Source: Crossiella sp. CA-258035 (GTDB lineage: Bacteria; Actinomycetota; Actinomycetes; Mycobacteriales; Pseudonocardiaceae). Taken from it: 64,000 nucleotides of DNA. Where the stretch lies: the NCBI RefSeq assembly GCF_030064675.1, contig NZ_CP116413.1:3628001-3692000 (forward strand), written 5' to 3'. How positions within the stretch are numbered: position 1 is the first letter of the stretch; the number at the start of each line of letters is the position of its first letter. Of the stretch, positions 8,895 through 19,312 are shown in pieces. The notes under the pieces were generated by a model that was given only the letters and a program-made list of their open reading frames with translations, did not search any database and had not been told where the DNA came from. Made by a program: the position numbers and the translations under genes.

Positions 8895-9085
8895 GCCGCC
8901 ACAACAGTTCCCGTTCGCCGCGCTCCGCTGAGGAGCCGTGCCGATCCGCGTGGCGACCAACGGAAACCGTTGAGTCAGCGGTCCATTGTGGACTATGTGA
9001 CGACTGGGATACCCAGGGAATCAACCGATCGCGGGCTCGATGGTGTCGGTCGATGGTCCGGAGACCCGTTGCCCCGGTCTGGCCG

Positions 9086-9241
9086 TCAAGGCAGCAGACC
9101 GTGTTCGTGCAGACCAATCACCAGGGCGATCACCGCGCTGGCGCTGGCCGCCCTGTCCCGCCAGAACACAGCGACCACGCCAGCATACGCTGCCGGCGCC
9201 AGTACTACCGTGGCCATGCTGACCAGCAGCCAGGTGATCAT
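9086..9241 (-). CDS. Small putative membrane protein
   Basis: A 51-residue frame from ATG 9241, with a GGGGGCGG run just upstream. It encodes two hydrophobic stretches (ITWLLVSMATVVLAPAAYAG and ASAVIALVIGL) separated by a charged turn WRDR, with GC-rich third positions. A topology of two membrane helices is plausible. Function unknown. Confidence 0.4.
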   Translation of the reverse strand: MITWLLVSMATVVLAPAAYAGVVAVFWRDRAASASAVIALVIGLHEHGLLP

Positions 9242-9826
9242 TGACCGCCCCCGCCAGCCTGAACCTCGCGTGATGATCTGTCCTCGGCGCTGAACAATGA
9301 CACACCGCACCCCCGCATTCCTTCCCATGGCTATTGCGCGTGCGCTAGCGAAGTAGACGAGCACGCGATGACGCGGGAGCGTAGGTCATCGACCGCGCGC
9401 CGACTGAAGTGGGGGCTGTCCGCCATATTGGCGACGGCGTTCGAGTAATGTAGAATCCCAGGTAGGGGGTTATGAAACCATCTGTATTGTATTTAACGTT
9501 AAAACGTTTTGGTTGTCGCCTGGGGAAACGTGGAACGGTGAAATTGAACTTCTAGACCTTCTGGAAGTTGCGGTCAGAGTGTGGCCACTGACCCGGCAGT
9601 CGTGTCGATCAAGCCGACGTCTCCGGCAAATTCGGCCTCGCTCGAGTCGCTGCCGCTGTGACCGTAAACCAGGCCAGCCGCGCGGGTGCGTCAGCGGGTC
9701 AGGAACTGGCCGAGGTCGCAGGGCGACTGGCTGTCCCACGCGTCGCGAACCAGGGCCGCAGCCTGGCTCCGCAGCCGTGAGCGCTGACGCGCCCCAGCGA
9801 CCGGGAGGTCGCCGGGGCGGTGGTTC
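9242..9826. other. Intergenic stretch with AT-rich palindromes and a 27-codon ORF
   Basis: No convincing gene. At 9493-9510 two overlapping palindromes, TTAACGTTAA and AAAACGTTTT, sit in an AT-rich patch unlike the GC-rich surroundings. An ORF of 27 codons begins at ATG 9472 after AGGTAGGGGG and runs through the patch; it starts MKPSVLYLTLKRFGC. It may be a leader peptide or chance. Confidence 0.4.
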
Positions 9827-10180
9827 TCACAGGGGAAGGCACTTCGCCGAGGTCCGGCGGAGCTTGTCGGCGTAGGTCCAGTAGCCGCCGGAACCGGCGA
9901 GGTGCCGGACCCAGGTGTTCGCGTTGCGGTTCCACGTGATCGAGGGAGTCGCCCACACCCGGCGGTTGGCCCAGAAGTAGGCGTCGGGGTGGGTCGGGAT
10001 GAACTGGGAATGGTTCCAGGCGGGAGTTCCGGAGCCGCCGGGATCGACGATGTACTCGCAGACGATGACCTGGTCGGGTCCCTTCGCCGTGACAGCGCTG
10101 GCTGCCGTGGCTCCGGTCAGCATGGCGATGGTGAGGACGACGAGGGCGGTGATGCACTGCAAGGCGAGGCGTTGTGCCAC
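9827..10180 (-). CDS. Small secreted protein, unknown function
   Basis: GTG 10180 lies 5 bases after AGGGAAG. The 117-residue product starts with a signal peptide (LALQCITALVVLTIAMLTG, then ATAASA as a likely cleavage site) and has a mature domain of about 85 residues rich in Trp, Tyr and Asn (FWANRRVWATPSITWNRNAN). Two cysteines in the mature part could form a disulfide. No family recognised. Confidence 0.65.
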   Translation of the reverse strand: MAQRLALQCITALVVLTIAMLTGATAASAVTAKGPDQVIVCEYIVDPGGSGTPAWNHSQFIPTHPDAYFWANRRVWATPSITWNRNANTWVRHLAGSGGYWTYADKLRRTSAKCLPL

Positions 10181-10412
10181 TTGGCTTCCCTAAATTGATT
10201 GCGCGGCAACGGGTCGCGAGAGTGCGTCCGCCGTCACCGCTGGGTGTGCGTTGCTGGCGAGCCGCGGTCGCGAAGGGTTCGTGTGCGGCTCCGCCCGGGG
10301 AGCTAATGCGCGGTGGGCCAAGTGGTTGGTGCGGCCCCGCGGAGGGGAGCGCCGGTCAGATCGGCGCCGAGGAGAGTGAACTGCCGTGCGGTCGCGCGCG
10401 ATAAACCCGGCG

Positions 10413-11182
10413 ATGAGGGTGGCTGTCCCTGCGACACTGGCCGACATGGAGCAGGTCGAGGTCGTTGTCGCCTATCACGATTGCGTACCCCTGCGCGTCG
10501 GCGACGTGCTCTTGAAGATCGACGCTGATCAGTCGCGCACCGACGTCGAAGTCGAGGCGATGGCCATGGCGCCGATCCCGACCCCGGAGGTCCTGTGGCG
10601 CAAGCCACCCGCGCTGGCGCTCGCCGCCCTGCCAGGCACGGCACTCGGCCGCTTCGGTCAGCCACCGACCGCGTCGCCTGCGGCCTGGGCCGCGGTGGGG
10701 CGGCCGTGCGGATGCTGCACGACGCGCCGCTGCCGCCACGGCCCGGCCGGAGTCCTGGCGGAATCGCTACGTACCTCGACGGCGAATGCGAGTGACTCCT
10801 CACCAGTGGCGTCCTGCCCGCCGATCTGGTCACGCGCAACCGCGAGATCGCCGAGGCCGGGCTCCGGCCGTGGACACCGGTGTTCACCCACGGCGACCTG
10901 CAGATCAGCCACGTGTTCGTCGACGGTGACGAGGTCACCGGCGTGATCGACTGGACAGAGGCGGCCCAGGGCGACGCCCTGTTCGACCTCGCCACGTTGA
11001 CGCTCGGCAACGAGGAGCACCTCGGCGACGTCCTCGTCGGCTACGGCGCCGACGTCGACCTCGACGTGATCCGCGCATGGTGGTCGCTGCGAAGCCTGCG
11101 GGCGGTCCGCTGGCCGATCGAGCAGGGCCTCGACCCGTCCTCGCCTGGCTGGGTGGCCGACGTGCTGCAATCCCGGCTGTGA
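10413..11182 (+). pseudogene. Aminoglycoside phosphotransferase-family pseudogene
   Basis: The N-terminal part reads in one frame from ATG 10413 (VGDVLLKIDADQSRTDVEVE, PEVLWRKPPALALAALPG). Near 10697 the match moves to another frame (AAVRMLHDAPLPP). That frame then meets an in-frame TGA at 10793-10795, directly after GECE, where a Trp codon is expected, and continues to the stop at 11180-11182 with the APH core: FTHGDLQISHVFVDGDEVTG (HGD catalytic loop) and VIDWTEAAQGDALFDLATL (Mg-binding Asp). One frameshift plus one nonsense change disable the kinase. APH-family enzymes phosphorylate aminoglycosides or other small molecules. A downstream ATG at 10880 could express only the C-terminal half. 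Confidence 0.8.
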
Positions 11183-11636
11183 GGCCTGGTCGGGTCGGTG
11201 ATCGGTCGGGTGGCCGAGCACAGCGTGCGGGAGCGGACCAGGGCGCGCTGCCGGACCGCCGGATCGTAGGTGCGCACCAGATGCGCGGTGATGTTGGGCA
11301 GGCTCGCGATCTGATCGCGCACCACATGCAGGATCAACCTGCCGAGTCGCTGGTAGACCACGGGGTGTCGAGCAAGTACTCGTGACGGACGGTGCACCAC
11401 AGGCGCAGGAACAGCCGACGATGACCGGCGCTCAGTCCGAGCTGGTGCGCGCACGGATCGCGGTCCGTGCGCGTGGCGTGCCAGATCCGGGAGTAGACGG
11501 TGGGGTTCCGTTCGATCACCAGCTCGCACCTCAGTCGGCCTCGGTTTTCGCCAGAGGTACCGCGTCGGTAACGCCGGAAGGGGTCAGTTCGACACACAAC
11601 GTCAAGGACGAGGGAGACGATCGGCAAGGGAGGTTT
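11183..11636. other. Intergenic region upstream of the Wadjet operon
   Basis: No supportable gene. Weakly protein-like reading occurs on the minus strand (for example VVRDQIASLPNITAHLVRTY around 11260-11340), possibly a gene remnant. The promoter of jetA should lie in the right half of this interval. Confidence 0.4.
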
Positions 11637-13166
11637 ATGGCCAAGCTGACAGCGGAGCGGTTCCTGCACGAGTTCAGCGGCAACACGGCGGCCGATGCCA
11701 CTATGTCGTTGCTGCGCTCCCGTGACGCCCTGTTGCACCTCTCGTTGATGGCGGCGCATCTGGGTGACGGCCAGATCGTGGACGGTCGGAGCCTCACCGC
11801 CTCCATGGACGCCGATCTGCCCTCGTTGCTGCGCAGCTACACCCCGGAGGACAGTGAGCTCTCGCTGACCGCCGATGACCTGCTCGGACGGTGGTGCAAG
11901 CGGGGGTGGGTGCGCCGCACGGCTGATCCCAGCGATCCGCGGGTCGAGCGCTACCAGCTGACCTCCGGGGCCATCACCGCCGTCCGGCAGATGCGCAGCC
12001 TGAGACGACAGACCTCGATCGCCACCGAGTCCGCGCTGGCCCTGGTGATGACCCAGTTGCGCCAGATCGCCACCGAGGCCAACCCCGATCCGCAAGCGCG
12101 GCGGCGGGCCATCGAGGACCGGATCGCCGAGCTGAGCGCCCAGCGCGACGCCCTGGACCGCGGCGAGGTGCCCGAGGTCAACCATCCCGAGCTCGTGGAC
12201 AAGGTGGCCACCCTCGCCCAGCTGACCGATCGCATCCCCGCCGATGTGGCGGCCTACGGCGAGCACATGCACGCCAACACCGCCCTGCTGTTGCGCCAGA
12301 GCCTGGCTGATGACACCGAGTTCGCCGAATCGCTCCAGCGCATGTTCGACGGACACGACATCATCGCCGAGTCGCCGGAGGGCCAGGCTTTTCGCGCGTT
12401 CGCCACCGCGATCGCCACGTCCTCGCAACGATCGCAGCTGGAGGCCGACATCGCCGAGGTGCTGGAGCGGGTGGAGGGCCTGCCGGAACACCTGCGCGCC
12501 GCGCTCGGGGAGTTCATCACCACGGTGTGGCACCGGGTTCGCGAGGTCGAGCAGACCAGGGGCGCCGCGTTCCGCCGGATCAGCAACTTCGTCCGCAGCG
12601 GCGACCTCACCCACTACCGCAGCATGCGCACCAGGGTCAGCGAGGCGCAGGCGTCCGCGGCGCTGGCCTTCCAGCGCACCCACGGTGGCAAGGACATCGG
12701 GTTCACGGTGCGGCTGAGCGGCCTGGACGTCCGCTCGGTCGGCCGGTTGCGGCTGGACCAAGGTACCGGCACGGTACCGCCGGAGGTCATCGACACCACG
12801 GATGAGTTCGACATCGACCCGGCCGCGCTGGCCGGCCGGGAGTCCATCAACTGGGCAGCGCTGCGCGAGGCCGTGCACGCCGCGATGGACCGTCACTCCG
12901 GCCTCGCCACCTTGCCGGAGGTGCTCGAGCAGCTGCCCGGCGCGCGCACCGGAGACGTGATCGGCCTGTGGTCGCTGGCCTCCCGCTACGGCGAGGTCGA
13001 CGACCAGACCCACCACACCGTCTGGGCCAGCACCGCAAGGGGGCCACGCGAGATCATCACCCCGTACGTGCTGTTCGCCGAGCTCATTCCCGCCGCAGTC
13101 GCCCCGCCACCGACCAGGGACCGGTCTGCCCAGCTGACACTGCTGGGAGCACCGGCCGATGACTGA
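11637..13166 (+). CDS. jetA: Wadjet anti-plasmid system protein JetA (DUF3375)
   Basis: ATG 11637 follows AAGGGAGG by 4 bases, a clear start that removes about 85 residues of unlikely upstream reading. The 509-residue protein begins MAKLTAERFLHEFSGN and has winged-helix-like and coiled-coil segments typical of the kleisin-type subunit of type I Wadjet (DUF3375), for example WCKRGWVRRTADPSDPRVER and QRMFDGHDIIAESPEGQAFR. In the family, JetA bridges the heads of the SMC-like JetC dimer and binds JetB. The system recognises small circular DNA, extrudes it as a loop and cleaves it. The gene overlaps jetB by 8 bases, implying coupled translation. Confidence 0.9.
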   Translation: MAKLTAERFLHEFSGNTAADATMSLLRSRDALLHLSLMAAHLGDGQIVDGRSLTASMDADLPSLLRSYTPEDSELSLTADDLLGRWCKRGWVRRTADPSDPRVERYQLTSGAITAVRQMRSLRRQTSIATESALALVMTQLRQIATEANPDPQARRRAIEDRIAELSAQRDALDRGEVPEVNHPELVDKVATLAQLTDRIPADVAAYGEHMHANTALLLRQSLADDTEFAESLQRMFDGHDIIAESPEGQAFRAFATAIATSSQRSQLEADIAEVLERVEGLPEHLRAALGEFITTVWHRVREVEQTRGAAFRRISNFVRSGDLTHYRSMRTRVSEAQASAALAFQRTHGGKDIGFTVRLSGLDVRSVGRLRLDQGTGTVPPEVIDTTDEFDIDPAALAGRESINWAALREAVHAAMDRHSGLATLPEVLEQLPGARTGDVIGLWSLASRYGEVDDQTHHTVWASTARGPREIITPYVLFAELIPAAVAPPPTRDRSAQLTLLGAPADD

Positions 13167-13902
13167 CCAGCCGAGCTTCGCCGACATCTTCGCCGAGCCG
13201 CAGTCCGACCACGATGCCGCGGCCGAGCAGCCGCGGCTCGATCCGGGTGCGGTCTTCGCCGATGATGACCAGGACACGGCGGGCGTCCTGGTGGACGGCG
13301 GCGGCCAGGTCCCGCGGTTCGACGGCGACACCAGCGAGCTGTCGCCACCGGTGTGCTGGGCGTTGCAGGCACTGGTCGCGGCGCCGCACGTGAGCGAGAA
13401 GTCCGACAAGACCAGGCGGCACTGGCCCATCGTGCTGCAGCACGAAGCGGTGCTGCGGTCCCGGCTGGCCGAACTTGGACTGCTGCTGGAGATCAACCGC
13501 GAGCACCGCCACGCCTTCACCCGGCAGGCTCAGGACCCCTCGCCGCACAGCCGCGTCATCCTGCGCAGCACCCCGTTGCGGCTGGCCGCCAGCGCGCTCG
13601 CGCTGTACCTGTACAACCAGTACGTCGTCGCGCTGGACGAGCCCATCGTGGAACGGTCGGACATGATCGACCACATGCTCGGCTACCGGCCCGAGAGCCA
13701 TACCGACGAGGTCGAGTTCGGCAAGCAGATGGAGCGGGCGATTCAGACGCTCACCGACGCGTCGATCATCAAACCGGTGCGGGGCAGCGAGGACCGGTTC
13801 CTCATCTACGGCGTCATCACCTCGATCCTGACCGCCGAACAGGTCAGCGCGCTGGACGCGCGGTACCGGGCGATCGCCCGTGGCGAGGAAGGGGCTGACT
13901 GA
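13159..13902 (+). CDS. jetB: Wadjet protein JetB (DUF4194)
   Basis: A 247-residue protein whose ATG lies inside the last codons of jetA and whose TGA overlaps the ATG of jetC (TGATG at 13900-13904). It has an acidic N-terminus, then a winged-helix-rich DUF4194 body (SRVILRSTPLRLAASALALY, FGKQMERAIQTLTDASIIKP, EDRFLIYGVITSILTAEQV). In the family JetB is the KITE-type subunit that binds the JetA kleisin next to the JetC heads. Length and position between jetA and jetC agree with other type I loci. Confidence 0.88.
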   Translation: MTDQPSFADIFAEPQSDHDAAAEQPRLDPGAVFADDDQDTAGVLVDGGGQVPRFDGDTSELSPPVCWALQALVAAPHVSEKSDKTRRHWPIVLQHEAVLRSRLAELGLLLEINREHRHAFTRQAQDPSPHSRVILRSTPLRLAASALALYLYNQYVVALDEPIVERSDMIDHMLGYRPESHTDEVEFGKQMERAIQTLTDASIIKPVRGSEDRFLIYGVITSILTAEQVSALDARYRAIARGEEGAD

Positions 13903-16900
13903 TGGCGAGTCCAACCAGCAGAACAGTCCACATCGGACAGTTTCGGCTGACCAGGTTGCAGGTGGTCAACTGGGGCACCTTCTGCGGTTACAAGAACTTC
14001 CCCATCGACGAGCGCGGCGTGCTGCTGACCGGACCGTCCGGTTCGGGCAAGTCCTCGCTGCTGGATGCCCACTCGCTGGTCCTGCTGCCCACCTACGAGC
14101 AGCGGTTCAACGCCTCGGCCGACCTGACCGCGCGCGGGGTGAAGCAGAACTCCCGCAACGTGGCCGCGTACGTGCGCGGGGCCTGGTCAGAGACCAACGA
14201 CGAGCACAACCAGGCCAAGGTCCGCTACCTGCGTGGCGGTGTGCCCACCTGGTCGGCGGTGGCCGCGACCTACGAGGACGGCACCGGCCTGGTCACCACC
14301 GGCGCCGTGGTGAAGTGGTTCGCCGGCGTGGACAACGACGGGTCGAAGCTGAACACCCTGCACCTGGTGCAGGACGGGCACTTCGACCTGACCGAGCTGA
14401 CCGCCTGGGCGGACCGCAAGTTCGACACCGCCTGGCTCAGGCGGACCCTGACCGCGCCGAAGTACCTCCGCACTCAGGAGTCCTACCTCGCCGAGTTGGG
14501 CAAGCGGATCGGTCTTGACCACGCGGGCGCCGCGCTGGCCCTGCTGGGCAAGGCGAAAGCGATGAAGAACGTCGGCGACCTGAACCTGTTCATCCGCGAC
14601 CACATGCTGGACCACCCGGACACCTTCGACGTGGCCCAGCGGATGGTCGACCTGTTCGTCCCGCTCAACGAGGCGTACGAGACCGCGCGCCGGGCCGCCC
14701 AGCAGGAGAAGGTGCTGAGCCCGGTGCCGGGGAACTGGAACGTCTACCAGCGCTCCCGCCAGGACCGGGACGTGGCGGACTCCCTGCGCGGCAGCCCGCT
14801 GGATCGCTACCTGCGACACCTGCACCTGATCGCGCTCCGGGCCGAGCTGGACCGGCTCCTGGTCGGGGTGGCCCGGCTTGAGGGCTTGGTCGAGTCCCAG
14901 AAGAAGCACCGCGATACCGCCCACGAGCAGTGGTTCCAGCTGGAAGGGCGGCTGCGTCAGCACAGCCAGAACCTCCTGGTCCTTGAAGAGCAACGCAAAC
15001 TGCAGCTGATCGAGGCTGAGCGCGCGGAGGAGCGGTTCCAAGCGCTACGAGGCCCTGATCGACCGGCTCGGGCTGCCGATACCGCAGGACGAAGCCGCGT
15101 TCAGCCAGCTGCGCGGCCGCCTGCCGGCACTGGTGGCCGCGGCGGAACAGGCGGTGAACGACCTGCGGCCGCAAGCGCACGAGGCGATCGGCGCGCAGGT
15201 CGAGGCCAAGAGGCACCACGAGGAGCGGGAGACGGAGCTGTACCGCCTGCGCTCGGCTAGGTCGCTGATACCGGGGCACGCGGTGGCCCGACGGGACAGC
15301 ATCGTCCGCGGCACCGGAGTGCCGGTCACCGAGTTGCTCTACGCGGCCGAGCTGATCGACATCGCGGAGGGGCAGGAACACTGGCGGCCCGCGGCGGAGA
15401 AAGTGCTGCGCGGATACGGGATGCGGCTGTTGGTCCCGCACGCTCACCAGGACCGGGTGCGTCGCTTCATCGACCACAACGACATGCGCGGTCTGGTCGA
15501 GTACAGCGTGGTGACCGCGGTGTCCGCGCACGTGCCCCGGCCAGGCCCCGGCACCCTGGCCGGGAAGCTGACCGTGGACCAGACGCATCCGCACGAGCGC
15601 TGGCTCGCCGGTCAACTGGCCAGGCAGTTCGACCACGTGTGTGTCGAGTCCGCCGACGAACTGGACCAGCACCGGATCGCGGTGACCATCAAGGGCACGG
15701 TCAAGCTGCCGGGGAACCACTACCGCAAGGACGACCGTCCCGAGCTCACCAACCGGGCCTCCTACATCCTCGGCGCCAACACGGCCGCCAAACGTCAGGC
15801 GCTGGAGGAGGTCGCCGAGTTGGCGGTGACCGCGCGGGAGACCGCAAAACAGGCTGGCGCACTGACCCAGCGCCTGGAGGCGCAACAGATCCGGGGTGCC
15901 AGCGCCGCGGCGGCCGCCGAGCACAGCTCCTGGTCGCACCTCGACCACGGGACGCACACTCAGCTGGCGACCACGCTTGCCAGGCAGATCAAGGAGATCC
16001 GGACAGGTGACCACGACCTGCGTGAGCTGGAGGCGCAACGCGACGAGGCGAAGACCGGGTTCGAGGCGGCGTACGGAATCTGGCAAGCCACGGTCGACAA
16101 GATCGGGCAGCTGTCCGAGCGCCAGGCCAAGCTCGGTGACCTCCGGCTCGCCGAGCAGGACCTGCCGCACCAGGTCGATGAGCCGGACCTCGCGTATCTG
16201 GAGGAGGTGTACGCGGGCATCGACACCCCGGTGACCGTGGACAACGTCAGCACCGTGCGCAAGCTGCTGATCAGCGCGCTCACCAACCGTGCCGCGAGCG
16301 CGAAGAGCAAACAGGACCTGGCCAGGGAGCAGGTGCGCAATGCCATCGCGGCGTTCATCGAGAAGTGGCCGGACAGCGCACCGGACGACAGCGGCGACGT
16401 CGACCTCACCGGCGCCGACTTCGCCGCCCTGCACACCGAGATCGTCACCCGGCGCCTGCCCGAGGCGATGAACCGGTTGCAGCACATGATCAGTGAAGAA
16501 CTCGTGCCGACCATCGCGCAGCTCCTGTACGAGATCGACACCGCGGCGCGCGGGATCGAGAAACGCATCGGCTGGGTGAACGCCGGCCTGCGCCGGGTCG
16601 AGTTCAACGAGGGCAGACGGTTGCAGATCTCCTGGCGTGCCAACCTGTCCCCGGACGTCCGGGACTTCCGCACCGAGGTCGACCAGCTGATCATCGCGGC
16701 GGCCGGTGCCAAGAAGGACCCGGAACAGCACGTGCGCCAGTTCAAACGGATCCGGGAACTGATGAAGCCGTTCACCGGCACCGACCAGGAGGCGCAGCGG
16801 TGGCGGCGCAACGTGCTCGACGTCCGCACCGGCTACGACTTCTACGGTGTGGAGGTCGACCACGAGGACGTCATCACGAACACCCATCGCAACACCGCGA

Positions 16901-17274
16901 CCAACTCCGGTGGCGAGCAGGAGAAGCTGGTGGCCTTCTGCCTGGCGGCAGCGCTGAGCTACAACCTGGCCGACGCCGACAGCGACAGCCGCCCCCGGTT
17001 CGGCACCCTGATGCTGGACGAGGCGTTCAGCAAATCCGACGAGAACTTCTCCGCCCAGGCGCTGTCCGCCTTCGACGAGTTCGGCTTCCAGCTGGTGATC
17101 GCCGCGCCGATCCGGCTCTCCGGCATCGTCGAGCCCTACATCGGACAGGCGATCCTGATCGACAAGCGGGTCTCCGCCGAAGGCGCGCGGTCCAACGGCA
17201 AGTCGGCCACCTTCGGCGAGCTGGCCGACCGCCGCTTCGCCGAAGCCGATGGCGACGCCCGTGCTAGCGCCTGA
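13902..17274 (+). pseudogene. jetC: Wadjet SMC-like ATPase JetC, split by one frameshift
   Basis: The first part reads in frame from ATG 13902 with an N-terminal ATPase lobe (TGPSGSGKSSLLDAHSLV, Walker A residues 44-51) and then coiled coil. At about 15036-15040 the coding signal jumps frame: AEERF is followed in the original frame by Arg/Ala-rich nonsense ending at 15260, while one-base removal in the TTCCAAG run gives KRYEALIDRLGLPIPQDE and continues to 17274. The second part holds the rest of the coiled coil and the C-terminal ATPase lobe (TNSGGEQEKLVAFCLAAALS signature and GTLMLDEAFSKSDENF Walker B). Rejoined, the protein is about 1,120 residues, as expected for JetC. As written, the two ATPase lobes sit on separate polypeptides. 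Real inactivation, sequencing error and recoding cannot be told apart here; the second half could start at GTG 15133. Confidence 0.85.
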
Positions 17275-18445
17275 GCAAGCACTGGAGCTGCTGCGCCGCC
17301 GCTTCGCCGAGCGCTACCCCGACTGGGCCCGCGGCCTGGGCAGCTGGCCGCTGCGCGTGCCCCTGGGGCCGCCGACCACCGCACAACGCGCCGAGTCACC
17401 GATCGTCTGCCACGAGTGGGCCCACGCGTGGGCCGCCTACCCCGGCCCCGGCGAGATCGAGCACGCCAACCTCCGCTTCCCGACCGCGGTGCACCGGATG
17501 CCCAGGACGCTGGTGCTGCACCGCGCGGCTGATGTCGCCGCCGCCCACGCCGAGGACCGGCAGGTCTGGAACCGTTGCGGGCAAAGGCTGGTCCAGCTGC
17601 AAGAGACCTTCCCGGATGCGCGGTTCACCGGGCTCGTCCGGCGCATCACCGAACTGCCGGACCTGGACTACGAGCGCCTGGTCCGCGCGGTCACCTGGCT
17701 CCGCGCCAATCCGGCTTCCGGGCTGTTCCTGCGCCAACTGCCCATCGAGGGCATCGACACGAAATGGCTGGGCGCGCACGCGACCCTGGTGCTGGCGATG
17801 CTCGGCGATGACCCCGAGCACGCGGCCGCTGGTGAACCACTGTCCGGCAAACGCGCCCTGCACCGTCGGCTCGGCCTGCTGGTGGTGCCGGAGCTGGTGC
17901 AGGTGAACGTCTGCGACGCCGGACTGCGCGTTCAGTTCGCCGGGATGCGTCATTTCGCGGCGACTGTGGCGGACCTCAACTGGTGGCCACGGCCGCCCAG
18001 CGCGGTGGTGATCCTGGAGAACAAGGAGACCGGCTTCGCCGTGACCGATGACCATCCCGGTCTGGTGGTCCTGCACGGCCACGGTTTCCACGTGGAGCAG
18101 TACGCCCGCATCTCCTGGGTGCGGTCCGCCCGGCAGGTCCTCTACTGGGGCGACCTCGATGTCCCCGGTCTCCAGTTCGTCAGCGACCTGCGCGGCCATG
18201 GGGTGCCCGCCCGAACGATCCTGACCGACACCGGCACCCTTGACCGCTACCGGCACCTGGCGGTGGTCGGCGCCCTGCCGCAGCGCACTACCGCACCGCC
18301 GGGGTTGTCCCCGCCTGAGCAAGAGCTGTACGCGCGTCTCACCGCATACGCCGCCGAGCACGGAACCGGTCTCCTGCTGGAACAGGAACGCGTCCCGTGG
18401 CCTGTGGCCTACGCCGCCCTCAAGGACGCGCTCGACAAGGCGTGA
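17249..18445 (+). CDS. jetD: Wadjet nuclease JetD (DUF3322/DUF2220, Toprim)
   Basis: A 398-residue protein starting inside the end of jetC (26-base overlap), again suggesting coupled translation. The N-terminal half is DUF3322-like (RQLPIEGIDTKWLGAHATLV), the C-terminal half the DUF2220 Toprim-like nuclease. The Toprim acidic residues are visible: VVILENKETGF (Glu) and LYWGDLDVPGLQFVSDLR (Asp-x-Asp). JetD cuts the plasmid after loop extrusion by JetABC, so with intact catalytic residues the nuclease itself appears functional. It ends 21 bases before a convergent methyltransferase gene. Confidence 0.9.
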   Translation: MATPVLAPEQALELLRRRFAERYPDWARGLGSWPLRVPLGPPTTAQRAESPIVCHEWAHAWAAYPGPGEIEHANLRFPTAVHRMPRTLVLHRAADVAAAHAEDRQVWNRCGQRLVQLQETFPDARFTGLVRRITELPDLDYERLVRAVTWLRANPASGLFLRQLPIEGIDTKWLGAHATLVLAMLGDDPEHAAAGEPLSGKRALHRRLGLLVVPELVQVNVCDAGLRVQFAGMRHFAATVADLNWWPRPPSAVVILENKETGFAVTDDHPGLVVLHGHGFHVEQYARISWVRSARQVLYWGDLDVPGLQFVSDLRGHGVPARTILTDTGTLDRYRHLAVVGALPQRTTAPPGLSPPEQELYARLTAYAAEHGTGLLLEQERVPWPVAYAALKDALDKA

Positions 18446-18466
18446 GGCCGCGCACCGCACGACCCG

Positions 18467-19288
18467 CTACACGCCCGGTTTGCGGGCGACACCCGCGAAG
18501 ATCTGCTCCCGCTCCGGACCGTCAGCGCCACGGGGCCCGGCCGGGCGCCAGTCCGCGGTCGGTACGACACCTGGCTTGAGGAGCTCGAAGCCGTCGAAGA
18601 ACGAGGTGAACTCCGCGCGATCTCGTGGGTGGATCGGGTCCGAGCTCTTCCTCATGACCTCCACCATGGCCGCCATCTCCGCCGGCCGTGAGTCCGCGGT
18701 GAAGTGGGACAGCGCAAGATAGCTGCCAGGGGCGAGACGCTGGCGGTAGCGGTCCAGCAGAGCGGCTGGCTGATCGGCGGGGGCGATGAAGTGCAGCACG
18801 CCGACCAGCAGCAGCCCGAGCGGCTGCTCGAAGTCGAGTAGGGCACGCACCCGCGGGTCGTCGAAGATCTCCTCCGGGTTGCGCAGGTCCTGTTTGATCG
18901 CGGCGACGTTCTCGTTGCCCCGCAACAGGTGTTGGCTGTGGCTGGCCGCGACCGGATCGCGGTCGACGTAGACGGCCCGGATGGCCGGATCAACCTCCTG
19001 GGCGATCTCGTGCACGTTGCCGACGGTGGGAATCCCCGAGCCGATATCCAGGAACTGCCGGATGCCCTGCTCGACCATGAACAGCACGGCCCGGCGCAGG
19101 AAGGAGCGGTTGAGCTTCGCGATCTCGGGGGCGCCGGGCAGCGCGGCGGCGAATCGCTGAGCCATCTGGCGGTCCGCGGCGAAGTTGTGCGCGCCGCCGA
19201 GCAGGCAGTCGTAGATGCGAGCGGAACTGGGCGTATTGATATCCACACCAGCGGGCACCCAGCTGGGCTGCTCGGACACAGGGCTCAT
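18467..19288 (-). CDS. SAM-dependent methyltransferase, DUF574 family
   Basis: A 273-residue Rossmann-fold methyltransferase of the actinobacterial DUF574 family. Diagnostic stretches: GVDINTPSSARIYDCLLGGA near the N-terminus, FLDIGSGIPTVGNVHEIAQ (SAM-binding motif I), RAVYVDRDPVAASHSQHLL (acidic loop), LLVGVLHFIAPADQPAALL and ALSHFTADSRP. The substrate of this large family is generally unknown. ATG 19288 is chosen because DUF574 proteins usually begin shortly before PAGVDINTPS; GTG 19312 in the same frame is possible but has GGGAAGG immediately adjacent, too close. Convergent with jetD. Confidence 0.85.
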   Translation of the reverse strand: MSPVSEQPSWVPAGVDINTPSSARIYDCLLGGAHNFAADRQMAQRFAAALPGAPEIAKLNRSFLRRAVLFMVEQGIRQFLDIGSGIPTVGNVHEIAQEVDPAIRAVYVDRDPVAASHSQHLLRGNENVAAIKQDLRNPEEIFDDPRVRALLDFEQPLGLLLVGVLHFIAPADQPAALLDRYRQRLAPGSYLALSHFTADSRPAEMAAMVEVMRKSSDPIHPRDRAEFTSFFDGFELLKPGVVPTADWRPAGPRGADGPEREQIFAGVARKPGV

Positions 19289-19312
19289 GCCTGAGCACGA
19301 TATCGGTTCCAC

